This document shows positions 25,490 to 32,805 of a stretch of DNA of 39,868 nucleotides, one piece after another; the first letter of the stretch is position 1, and each line of letters begins with the position of its first letter. The position numbers and the translations under genes were made by a program. The DNA comes from Sulfurospirillum diekertiae (lineage in GTDB: Bacteria > Campylobacterota > Campylobacteria > Campylobacterales > Sulfurospirillaceae), in the NCBI RefSeq assembly GCF_011769985.2, contig NZ_CP059996.1, forward strand, positions 1-39,868, given 5' to 3'. The notes beneath the pieces are model-generated. The model ran no database searches and was not told the origin of the DNA. It saw only the letters and a program-made list of their open reading frames with translations.

Positions 25490-26509
25490 TCGAGCCTGAA
25501 AAACTCAAAAACATCACAAATTATAGCCTGCTTTCTCTTTGAGTCAACCCAAGCCAAATCCACACAGACCAATAGAGTTTCATATACCCTATACTCACCA
25601 TCATTTGCCTATAATCTTTTGCTAAAAAAAGAGCATGGATGAAGAGATTCATCCATTTTTTCAGATTCCACGCACATGCAGCCATGAGTAGATTGATCTG
25701 ATCTCCGATAAAGCCTTTAAGATAGTTTCGTGCCATTCTGTGGTCATGTTTGAGATGTCCAATGGTAGGCTCTATGGCAGCTCTACGTCTAAACTGTTTT
25801 CTCTTGTGTTCTTTTTCTTCTTTCGTGTCACGTTTTAAATGAATACCGGGGATGCAAATATGTGTGGTGTTGACCTCTTTAATGCCACGGTATCCTCTAT
25901 CACACGTTGCCCTTTGGATAGGTGTGTGTCTGTGTGTGGACGCATGGGTCAGGACAGCCTTCAATGTTTTAGAATCGTGTTCATTGCTCTCATGGGCGAC
26001 TGCTCCTACCACAATCCCATGCGTGTAGGTGGTGACAACAGAAGCCTTAACACCAAATTCATAGCTTTTATGATCTTTCCCTTTTGCCATGGCATAAATG
26101 TGAGGTTCATGCAAGGAGTAGATTTTATCCTTATCGCTTCTTTTTTGTAAAAGTACCTTTGTGTAAAGTGAAAATTGTTCAGCGTAGAATGCTATTTGTT
26201 CTAGTGTAAAACTTCTTTGCATATCACGCATCACTATTCCTGCAATGGTGCGTAAACGTTTCATAGCACTGCGTGCTTTGTGCTTCTTCTTGGGATGTCT
26301 AAAGAAGCGTAAGGTGATACGATGCTCTTTTATCTCTTTGAGGTAGGTACGTCGTAGTGCAATACCTTCCCTCTTTGCAATCTTATGCAATGCGTGAATC
26401 ATCTTAATGGCAAGTTTACCATCGGTGGGATAAGTGATATGCTTCTCTTGGGCAGTGGAGTCAATAATGACATGCGATTCATTGGATGCTTCAGGGTGTA
26501 ATGCCACAC
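25488..26509 (-). mobile_element. Truncated IS5-family element (3' part)
   Basis: It is identical over its length to the transposase 3' part and right end of the complete IS5 at 5852-7374, in reverse orientation, with the terminal AGTCGAGCCTGAAAAAC at 25488. The left part is missing: IS5 sequence stops at 26509, where IS982 begins at the 11-mer CCCGCCGTAAC. This copy cannot transpose alone. Confidence 0.88.
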
Positions 26510-27014
26510 CCGCCGTAACATCGTGTATGGAGCCTTCTGAGATATGTACCATTACAGGCTCTTTATCGGTTGTGACTACCATATGGACTTTAAGCCCATA
26601 AAAGAATCTCCCTTTGGATGCATTATAACCTTTGAGTGATGGATCACTCCACAATCTGACTCTGCTTTGCCTTGTGATTTGGCACAATTCAACAGGAAAA
26701 GAATCAACAGAGTAAATCTTTGCACCGTTTAATCGCTGAAACAATGAGCCTAGAAATAAAAATAGTGTTGATAACACTTCATTTATTTTGGCTAAGCGAC
26801 GCAAAAATCTCGTGTAATCAATCCTTTTGACCAACTGCATCATCATAGAATACTGATGGGCTTTATAGTAGTTACCACTAAAATCATTCACTGCCATATA
26901 CCCGATAAGCAGCACTTCTGCATTACTAATCTCTGCTCTAACATCATCTTTTATCCCTGATACCTTCAAATACTCATCAATTAAACAATAAACTGTTATA
27001 ATATCTCGCTCCAT
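25521..27014 (-). pseudogene. Chimeric transposase ORF: IS982 N-terminus fused in frame to IS5 C-terminus
   Basis: This is one open frame of 497 codons from ATG 27014 (MERDIITVYCLIDEYLKV; GGAGG upstream). Residues to about 168 are an IS982 transposase N-terminal half (IYSVDSFPVELC, GLKVHMVVTTDKEP, GSIHDVTAG). From VALHPEASNESH on it is the IS5 DDE core and C-terminus. The join lies at GGCGGG/TGTGGC. The two families bind different ends, so a working transposase is unlikely, but a stable fusion protein could be made. An annotation pipeline could call this an intact gene. Confidence 0.85.
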
Positions 27015-27088
27015 AATCTCGCCTCCCACGGCTTTTTATGGAGTTTAAAGCAACTTTCAAACCATATTTACAACTAGCAGTTTGGGTT
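26509..27088 (-). mobile_element. IS982-family element, fragment holding the 5' half
   Basis: It begins at the outer end AACTAGCAGTTTGGGTT (27072-27088), the mirror of the terminus at 7904, and stops at the 11-mer shared with 8257-8267. It holds the start of the IS982 transposase. Joined to 7904-8256 it gives a continuous transposase reading ...HDVTAG-YQFMHYLPQ..., which shows the two were one element. Confidence 0.85.
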
Positions 27089-27253
27089 AAAGTTATAAAA
27101 AAGAAGCTTTACATGCATGCTAAAACAAGAAGAGAGATAGATAGCGCTGAAAAAACACTAAAATAGATTTTGAGAGTTATACTTAATTCCGAAAGTGATA
27201 AAACAAATTTATTGAAATATAGAATATCAATGATTTATAAAAAAGGACTAAAA

Positions 27254-27559
27254 ATGCTCATCAAAGTAAAAATAGCTCCTGATAATAAGATTGTAGGCGA
27301 TATGGGAACATGTTATATTCAGAGCGAACACAAAGGCTTTATTGAGGTTTTGGAGAGCATCACAGACTACAAAGTGATGCCATTTTTTTTAGATGATAAT
27401 GAACACTATTTCACGGAGCTTGTGGAAACTCCTTTGGATTTCGATAAAGAGATTGATTTGAGTGAGCAATGTGTGAAAAACATTAAAGACGACATTATGC
27501 CTTTTAGGGATAAGATAGCTCGAAGAGAAGATTTGGTTATCCCAAAGGTATTAGGATAA
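27254..27559 (+). CDS. Uncharacterised 101-aa protein
   Basis: It begins MLIKVKIAPDNKIVGDMGTC at ATG 27254 with AAAAGGAC upstream; a longer frame from 27170 uses a weak start and is less likely. It is acidic, with no membrane segment or catalytic motif. It lies 4 bases before the metallophosphoesterase gene, so it is likely in the same operon. Family and function are not recognised. Confidence 0.65.
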   Translation: MLIKVKIAPDNKIVGDMGTCYIQSEHKGFIEVLESITDYKVMPFFLDDNEHYFTELVETPLDFDKEIDLSEQCVKNIKDDIMPFRDKIARREDLVIPKVLG

Positions 27560-27563
27560 AAAA

Positions 27564-28466
27564 GTGGCTCTCATAGACATATTAAGCGATACACACTTTG
27601 ATAATTGGTTTGGGTATCCTCATCAAGGGAACAAAAATAAGCTATCTCCACCCAAAGATGCCATTGTTGGTTTTTGGCGTAAACTCAAACCCCAAGGCGA
27701 TTACCTTATTTTAGCGGGCGATATTGGTCATAGTATTGAACAAAATATCAATATTCTAAAAATACTCAAAGAGCTTTATTATAAAGAAATCATCCTCACA
27801 ATGGGAAATCATGATTATTATGTTGCAGATAGTGAATATAAATCACTCTTTGAAAACGGTATTGAAAAAGCAACAGAAGCAAAAATGAGGTATCAAGACG
27901 CTGGAATGATTGTGCTTGATGGCACAATAGAAGAGATTGAGGGAATTAAATTTGGCGGCGCTATGGGTTGGTATCATAGTGCCTATGTGCATAAAAATCA
28001 AAAACTTCTTAGGGAAATGCAAAGCGCTCATTATTTTCCTTCCTTAGAAGCATTTTTACAAGAGCTTTGGGGTGATTGCATCAACGATAAACGCTATACC
28101 AAACTAGATGTTTTTGATGAGTTATTTGAGGAAGAGTATGCCAAATTAAAAACAGTGCACCAAGTGTGTGATGTGATGGTTACCCATTATAGTCCTAGCA
28201 TTGCATTTGAGCACCAAAATATGTCCTACGCACGCAATCCTAGTACATCGTTTTTTTGTTTTGATGGAGAGGATTTAGTAAAAAATATGAGTGGAAAATT
28301 ATGGATTTATGGTCATACGCATGAGAGCAAAAGTACATCATGGCACAATAAAGAGATTATCACTAATGCATTAGGGTACAGTCATGAGTGGTCAAATCCT
28401 TGCCAGATAGTTACCAAAGAAATTATTATTAATGAAAATTTAAAAATAGATGAGCGCAAGGATTGA
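27564..28466 (+). CDS. Calcineurin-like metallophosphoesterase
   Basis: This 300-aa protein has the family motifs in order: DILSDTHFDNW (D.H), YLILAGDIGHS (GD), LTMGNHDYYV (GNHD), VMVTHYSP and IYGHTHES (GH.H). These bind a dinuclear metal centre that hydrolyses phosphoesters. The substrate cannot be told from sequence. Start GTG 27564 has AGGA 7 bases upstream. It is followed by an overlapping small gene. Confidence 0.88.
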   Translation: MALIDILSDTHFDNWFGYPHQGNKNKLSPPKDAIVGFWRKLKPQGDYLILAGDIGHSIEQNINILKILKELYYKEIILTMGNHDYYVADSEYKSLFENGIEKATEAKMRYQDAGMIVLDGTIEEIEGIKFGGAMGWYHSAYVHKNQKLLREMQSAHYFPSLEAFLQELWGDCINDKRYTKLDVFDELFEEEYAKLKTVHQVCDVMVTHYSPSIAFEHQNMSYARNPSTSFFCFDGEDLVKNMSGKLWIYGHTHESKSTSWHNKEIITNALGYSHEWSNPCQIVTKEIIINENLKIDERKD

Positions 28467-28770
28467 GTTAATGAAAGCATTAAGAGCAAAATTTGTTAAA
28501 TCAACAAATTTGGAAATAGACAAACATATCCCAAAAGATGTATATGCAAATATCTCTTTTTCTGAAATAGTATCGTGGACTTTAAATAAAGAGATTTGGT
28601 TCAAAACATCTGCGATTGAGCGTTTTTCATTTGATGATAAAACAAAGTTTTTGAGTGTCTATACAAAAAATAATCGGTACGATTTTGAGCTAGAGTTTGA
28701 GTGTGAGGTGAAATTTAATCAAGCAACAAAATTACATGAAATCGCTATCAAAGAGATAGTTTGCTTGTGA
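28450..28770 (+). CDS. Uncharacterised 106-aa protein overlapping the phosphoesterase gene
   Basis: It begins MSARIELMKALRAKFVKSTN and overlaps the phosphoesterase gene by 17 bases in another frame, suggesting coupled translation; a start at MKAL is also possible. The end LHEIAIKEIVCL is beta-like. No motif, signal or membrane segment is recognised. It probably forms a three-gene operon with the two genes upstream. Confidence 0.6.
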   Translation: MSARIELMKALRAKFVKSTNLEIDKHIPKDVYANISFSEIVSWTLNKEIWFKTSAIERFSFDDKTKFLSVYTKNNRYDFELEFECEVKFNQATKLHEIAIKEIVCL

Positions 28771-29664
28771 AGATGAAATACATTACGGCGGTTTCAGCGT
28801 TAAACATTCCCTGTAATGGCGTTCAGTGCGATTGGCTTTAGGTTGAGATGTTAAAAAATAAGTTTTATCAAATTCACAATAAATGGCGCAAGTCAAATTA
28901 ATTTTAAATCGCTTGGTTAAACACGCTGGTGCAGCTCTAAAAGCTGTGACTCCAAAAGTCACCGATAGTGACTCAGGAAAAACGCGTGCTTAACCTAACA
29001 ATAAAGGCTGAAAGCAAAAAGTTATCAGCAAACCAAAACCTATGTGAAAATTATATCATATTTAGAAAAAATCTAGTGAAAAATCAGGCTAAAAGTCTTG
29101 TGCGTGTGCTACATAATATCGGGTTAATTTGCTTCGTATCAAATAGCAAATAGAGGAAGATACAAGTTAAAACTTTAAGGCATTGTAGGCATAAAGGCGA
29201 AAAATATCTGTGTAATAATAATATCATAAAAATTGCCTTTATGCAAACGCAAAAGTGCAACTTTACTGACCATTTTTTCTAAAATTTAAAAATTTCAAAC
29301 TCTTTGTTCTTTTTTTAATTAGCTAATTAGACTATAGAAGAAGAATCTGCCTTGTTTATCAAATTTAACTATTAATCTCTAATGAGCATTTAGGTTTTCC
29401 CAATGAAACAATAAAGTGCGCCTAGCAAAATGCAGGCGCACTTTATTGTTTTTATTATTTTTGATTTGAGAATTTTTTTGAAAAATTATTGAGATAATTA
29501 CTATTTTTAGTAATATCGAAATCTTTTTTGTAATTTCTGCAAAGAAAATTACAAAAAACGAGGTGTTAACTGTGTGTATAAATTGCGTAGAAATTTGTAT
29601 GCACAGTTGGCAAACTCGCTTACCCCCATTTTTCATAGTTTTTTTACCATCTTTTTTAAACATT
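28771..29664. other. About 900 bp without a convincing gene; several hairpins
   Basis: Short ORFs such as 28968-29153 have no ribosome binding site or recognisable product. A 22-codon ORF at 28774 (MKYITAVSALNIPCNGVQCD) looks like the start of a decayed gene. Inverted repeats include GCATAAAGGC/GCCTTTATGC (29189-29198 and 29235-29244), TTTTTTGTAATTT/AAATTACAAAAAA (29524-29558) and an imperfect pair around 29569-29606 whose mismatches would be G-U pairs in RNA. A clear terminator lies at 29406-29451. Confidence 0.4.
29406..29451. terminator. Strong bidirectional intrinsic terminator
   Basis: A perfect 17-bp stem (AAACAATAAAGTGCGCC and its complement) has a 12-base loop, followed by a T-rich run (TTTTTATTATTTTT) on the plus strand. 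On the minus strand the stem starts and ends in A/T, so it could also act there. It sits in the middle of the gene-free stretch. Confidence 0.8.
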
Positions 29665-29821
29665 TTAAAAGAAAAAAAACAAATAGGAGTTTTACACTCA
29701 GAAATCTATAAGTTTGAAGCTAAATCTTCAAACCAAAGCAGTCAAAATCCAGAGGTGGTTTAAGTTTCAATTCGCAACTTTCTTACATTAAAAACTGACG
29801 ACTTCTGCGCTTCGCTTGACA
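29665..29821 (+). mobile_element. IS21 right-end remnant with the istB 3' tail
   Basis: The last about 30 codons of istB (GVLHSEIYKFEAKSSN) and the right inverted repeat, ending CGCTTGACA, match the intact IS21 element at 2591-4695 with few changes. The rest of this copy has been deleted. As at the intact element, the base run just outside is AGTGT. Confidence 0.85.
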
Positions 29822-29822
29822 A

Positions 29823-29983
29823 GTGTACCCAATCACTGCAAGATCAATTGTATGAACAGGCTTTAGTTTATAAACAATAGGATAATCATTGCTTCTAATA
29901 ACTAATCCTTCCTGTCCTTGATTAATTACTATTTCATTAAAATAATCTTCAAGTTCTGATTTTTGTAGAGTTTTTGAAGCAAC
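29823..29983 (-). pseudogene. Fragment of an ATP-dependent DNA ligase
   Basis: About 50 codons of open frame read on the minus strand: FNEIVINQGQEGLVIRSNDY then PIVYKLKPVHTIDLAVIGY. QEGLVIR is ligase motif IV and YKLKP....D motif V, so this is an internal piece of the nucleotidyltransferase domain. It is cut on one side by the IS21 remnant and ends near 29983 on the other. It has no start and no active-site lysine. Confidence 0.75.
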
Positions 29984-30019
29984 TGGCTAGTCCCACAATA
30001 AAACTACACTCAATAGTTG

Positions 30020-30073
30020 ACCCGATAAGGGAGCATAAAACTCCCTTTAGGGAGAACTATGCTCCTTCGGGTT
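30020..30073. repeat. 54-bp nested imperfect palindrome (cruciform or hairpin)
   Basis: The centre is CTCCC-TTTA-GGGAG (30041-30054), flanked by GGAGCATA (30030-30037) with TATGCTCC (30058-30065) and by ACCCGA with TCGGGT outside. As RNA it is a long stem with small bulges. It lies about 60 bases before the start codon at 30131, so it may have regulated that gene or ended an upstream transcript. Confidence 0.6.
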
Positions 30074-30130
30074 TGGTGTTCACGCTTAATAAGCTGGATG
30101 TATAAAAGAACAAACCCATAAGGAAAAACA

Positions 30131-30190
30131 ATGAAAAATGAATTCAAATCAGGCTATACCTACACTGGTAAAAACGGAGTTACTTGGACA
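30131..30190 (+). pseudogene. 5' stub of an unknown gene cut by an IS21-type element
   Basis: ATG 30131 follows AAGGA at good spacing and reads MKNEFKSGYTYTGKNGVTWT before running into transposase sequence. The start signals are those of a real gene, but only about 20 codons remain, too little for identification. Confidence 0.45.
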
Positions 30191-30783
30191 TGTGACTTGA
30201 TAAAATCTTTGGTAGATTGACTTAGTGTGGCATGAACAAATGTGTAACCGCTTGCACCAAGCACAGACACAAAGATTTGTGCCTTTGATATCTCACCTGT
30301 TCTTTGATCTACAATTGGCATTGTAACTCCGCTGTAGTCTATGAAGAACTTGTCTCCTGCATAGTGAACTTGACGCATAGATGGATTGATAGATTTTAAA
30401 AATTTTGCATAGTAGCGATTAAATTGACTGTAGCTGTATAGCTCTGGTTGAACGTTTTTATACTCTTCATAGAGAAGCGCTCTTGTCATCCCTTTTTTAC
30501 TCAACTCAACTCTTACATTGTTCCAATCAGGATGTATAAGAGATACTTCGGCTTTTTTTGCGGTTTGCGATGACTTATTTGGATGAAATAGCTGCTCTAA
30601 ATCTGGTTCTGTGAGTTCTAGTATATCTTCAAGTGATGCTTCAAGCTCTATAAAGCAGTTGACATAATTGGCGACACTGTTTCTTGACACTCCGGTGATA
30701 GTTTGAATCTGTCTGTTGGATAGTTGGTTAAGATACTTTAATCTTAACACCTCTTTGATTTTACTCATACATCCTCTCCTCAT
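30160..30783 (-). pseudogene. IstA transposase of a second IS21-type element, 5' half only
   Basis: The native start is probably ATG 30768 (MSKIKEVLRLKYLNQLSNRQ), with an HTH (IQTITGVSRNSVANYV) and the beginning of the integrase core including FFIDYSGVTMPIVD, the first catalytic Asp. Homology ends near FIKSHV; the final residues (QVTPFLPV) come from the interrupted host sequence. The second Asp and the Glu are missing, so it is inactive. It could still bind the element ends. Confidence 0.82.
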
Positions 30784-30963
30784 TTATCACACCTTTTTTT
30801 AGGTGTATTATAGTGAAGAATACTCTTTACCTTAACTCTAACTTAGCCACGCATCACACTCAGCTAACTGGCCAAATGATCAATGCGCGCGGTGGCTAAG
30901 TGTTGATGCGCAGGGTGGCCAAGTGCTAATGCGTGGGGTGGCCAAATGGAATGCGCGCGTACA
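30186..30963 (-). mobile_element. Truncated second IS21-type element, left end and istA 5' half
   Basis: The outer end is TGTACGCGCGCATTCC (minus strand, from 30963). Four repeats of 23-24 bp follow inside, as expected for the multiple transposase sites of IS21 ends, then the istA start. The element is cut at about 30186. It is unrelated in sequence to the IS21 at 2591-4695, so at least two IS21 lineages have visited the replicon. Confidence 0.8.
30869..30963. repeat. Four 23-24-bp direct repeats at the IS21-type left end
   Basis: Units start at 30869, 30893, 30916 and 30939 and read TGGC(C/T)AA(A/G)TG....ATGCG(C/T)G with spacings of 24, 23 and 23 bp. A partial inverted unit lies near 30842-30857. 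The spacing, near two helical turns, fits transposase binding on one DNA face. They are GC-rich compared with their surroundings. Confidence 0.75.
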
Positions 30964-31254
30964 GAGGATTTAGAATTTGTCCTAAACGTTGCAAGCAGGA
31001 CACCTAAAAAGGTCTGGACACTTGAAGATATTGGTGGACAACTCATTATTTGTGCTGGCTATCATCTTGTCAACCGTATTAATTACTTCATTACTGAAGT
31101 TGAATGGGAAGATGAAAATATCGAAGTGCAGTATTGCGATAAAGATGCGGATATTGATGAAAGTACAATTCAAAAAGCATTAAAAGGGATGCTTGACCAT
31201 TTGATGATTATGGCTAGATTGCCTATACGAATAACTTCATGGTCATTTTCATAG
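30964..31254 (+). pseudogene. C-terminal fragment of an unknown conserved protein
   Basis: The frame is open from the IS end and includes VASRTPKKVWTLEDIGGQLI and CAGYHLVNRINYFITEVEW. I recall similar RTPKKVWTL ... PG.H.VNR..Y segments in uncharacterised plasmid and island proteins. The native start is lost; the ATG at 30946 lies within the IS end. The function is unknown. Confidence 0.5.
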
Positions 31255-31436
31255 GCAGATAGACAGATATGTTTTTGACGCATGCGCCCTCCTCAAAGAT
31301 GTCACGGTTATACTTTTTGAGAAAATATTGTAGCACAGAGAGTATGATATTTTGGGGATGTTTTTAGATGTTTAGCGATCGTTTACCCTAATACTCTATG
31401 CTTTCATTACCTTTTTTTTGATTCAGGCTTAATGTA

Positions 31437-31470
31437 AAACCACTCGGTGTTGGGAGACATCGGGTGGTTT
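31437..31470. terminator. Probable hairpin terminator before hicA
   Basis: A 14-bp stem (AAACCACTCGGTGT with ACATCGGGTGGTTT) pairs fully if two G-U pairs are allowed, with a 6-base loop. A short T-containing tail (AGCTCTTTTG) follows. It would separate the fragment upstream from the hicAB operon. Confidence 0.55.
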
Positions 31471-31514
31471 AGCTCTTTTGCCCTCCTCTTTGCACAACGA
31501 ATAATTCTCTTTAC

Positions 31515-31549
31515 TTGTTCTTGTAACTAAAATATGGTATCATTTATTC
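31515..31549 (+). promoter_or_regulatory. hicAB promoter with a very short leader
   Basis: TTGTTC (31515-31520) and TATCAT (31538-31543) are spaced by 17 bp. The -10 ends only 6 bases before the hicA ATG and no Shine-Dalgarno is present, so the hicA mRNA is probably leaderless or nearly so. Confidence 0.55.
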
Positions 31550-31804
31550 ATGAGTAAAAGAGATAAACTTTGGATCAAATTTATGGAAGTTCCACCGAAA
31601 AAGAATTTGACGTGGAGTGACTTATTGGCACTTATGTCAGCTCTTGATTTTGTGCAGCTTGAGGGTGATGGTTCACGTGTAAAGTTTTATCATCACGCTA
31701 AAGATATTGTTCTCAATCTTCATAAACCACATCCAGATAATTTGCTCAAAACATATCTTGTAAAACAGATACAAGAAAAACTAAAGGAGGCATTTAATGG
31801 CTAA
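31550..31804 (+). CDS. hicA: HicA-family mRNA interferase toxin
   Basis: This 84-aa protein has the double-stranded RNA-binding-like HicA fold: WSDLLALMSALDFVQLEGDGSRVKFYH, with GSRVKFYH in the place of the G.SH..F motif; the serine is kept but the usual catalytic histidine is replaced. It continues LNLHKPHPDNLLKTYLVKQI. HicA cleaves mRNA. It overlaps hicB by 8 bases, in the common toxin-first order. The replaced position makes its activity uncertain, although HKPHP is intact. Confidence 0.85.
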   Translation: MSKRDKLWIKFMEVPPKKNLTWSDLLALMSALDFVQLEGDGSRVKFYHHAKDIVLNLHKPHPDNLLKTYLVKQIQEKLKEAFNG

Positions 31805-32141
31805 TGTATTAACGTATGAAAATTATACAGGCTCGGTTGAATACAGTCATGAAGACAGGTGTTTCTTTGGAAAAATTGAATTTATTAATGATCTCATTAC
31901 ATTTGAAGCCACAACAGTGGATGAATTGGAGGCCAATTTCAAAGAGGCCGTTGAGAGTTATATCCTTACGTGTAAAGCGTTAAATAGAAAACCACAAAAG
32001 CAATTTAATGGGGTCTTTAATGTCCGCCCTGGTGTTGAACTTCATATGGCTGCAGCACGTAAAGCTATGGAGATTGGAGTTTCACTCAATGCATATATTA
32101 AAAGCCTTATCGCTAAAGATACCCATTTTTCTGCACATTAA
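31797..32141 (+). CDS. hicB: HicB-family antitoxin
   Basis: This 114-aa protein has an N-terminal degenerate RNase H-like domain (YTGSVEYSHEDRCFFGKIEF; TVDELEANFKEAVESYI) and a C-terminal ribbon-helix-helix or Arc-like segment (RPGVELHMAAARKAMEIGVSLNAYI...) that binds DNA. It neutralises HicA and represses the operon. AAGGAGG lies upstream of its ATG, much stronger than the signal for hicA, which favours antitoxin excess. Confidence 0.9.
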   Translation: MANVLTYENYTGSVEYSHEDRCFFGKIEFINDLITFEATTVDELEANFKEAVESYILTCKALNRKPQKQFNGVFNVRPGVELHMAAARKAMEIGVSLNAYIKSLIAKDTHFSAH

Positions 32142-32292
32142 AGCAAGTTTCTCTTTCGAAACCAAGTGAAGAAAATCATTCTAGGCTCTTTTATCCTCCT
32201 CTTTGTTTAAAAAATAATCCGTTTGACTTGCATAAAGCGCTTTGCTTTTTGTAAGATGTTATTTTGCAAATATTCATACAGAAAGGAAATGA

Positions 32293-32468
32293 ATGGCTGT
32301 TTCCATAAACTTAGATGAAAAATCCCCAGAAGAACTCAAACGACTGCTTGATTCTGTTAAAACCAGCAATCTTAGCGTACAGGACAAAGATGAGTGGATT
32401 CAAAACGTGAAAAAGAATTACTTGCTCAAATTGAAGCAGGAGCTGCGGATATTGATGATATTGGTTAG
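32293..32468 (+). pseudogene. Small gene with a probable frameshift
   Basis: The frame starts MAVSINLDEKSPEELKRLLD with GAAAGGAAATGA upstream. As written it continues into an unlikely hydrophobic tail ending at 32493. Shifting frame at CAAAACG (about 32400) instead gives KREKELLAQIEAGAADIDDIG and a stop at 32468, a far more protein-like helical end. A one-base indel, a sequencing error or programmed shifting would all fit. The family is unknown. Confidence 0.5.
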
Positions 32469-32493
32469 CGGTTTACTCTTTATTGGGTATTGA

Positions 32494-32775
32494 TTGAAAA
32501 AGCATTTAGTCTGTTGCTCTATACTTTTAATACCAAGACAAAAACCTCCTTTTTGTGTAGAAATATCCAAACTTCTTTAGAGAATCTCACTCCGATTGCC
32601 CGGTCGGAGTGAGTATAGTATGTTCAAAAATCTTAATACCCTCCCCTACTTAAATCTTTTTATACGTTATATATTTTATAGTTCAATATTTTTCTAATAC
32701 AAGTAGCTTCTTCAAAATCATTGCAATTATGTTTAAATATTGATATAATTTTTCTCAAGGTAATAAAAAATTAAA
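32494..32775. other. Gene-free leader to the partition operon
   Basis: The stem-loop CTCACTCCGA-8 bases-TCGGAGTGAG (32586-32613) could end transcripts from upstream, though no U-run follows. The rest is AT-rich and probably contains the parA promoter; TTGATATAATTTT (about 32742-32754) supplies a TATAAT box. Confidence 0.5.
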
Positions 32776-32797
32776 TTACCCGTTTCATAACGGGTAA
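32776..32797. promoter_or_regulatory. Putative parS site 1
   Basis: The palindrome TTACCCGTT-TCAT-AACGGGTAA lies just upstream of parA. The same 18-bp core ACCCGTT-4 bp-AACGGGT recurs between parA and parB and was not seen elsewhere as a full palindrome. This is the expected form and position for a ParB binding site or a ParA/ParB operator. Confidence 0.75.
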
Positions 32798-32805
32798 AAG
32801 GAAAA

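Noticed and set aside
25839-26150. 103-aa ORF antisense to IS5, also present at 6712-7023
   Set aside because: It occurs in both copies only because the transposase DNA is identical; it has no start signals.
27175-27188. 14-base match GTTATACTTAATTC near both ends of the split IS982
   Set aside because: It is AT-rich and short enough to occur by chance in 40 kb, and the flanks do not line up as a target duplication.
28968-29153. 61-aa plus ORF
   Set aside because: It has no ribosome binding site, a low-complexity composition and no recognisable family.
29379-29663. 94-aa minus ORF
   Set aside because: It runs through the strong terminator hairpin and A/T repeats, and its start lies in the IS21 remnant edge.
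30842-30963. GC-rich direct repeats considered as a CRISPR array or integron site
   Set aside because: The units are contiguous at 23-24 bp without spacers and lie at an IS21-type end, where multiple transposase sites are expected.
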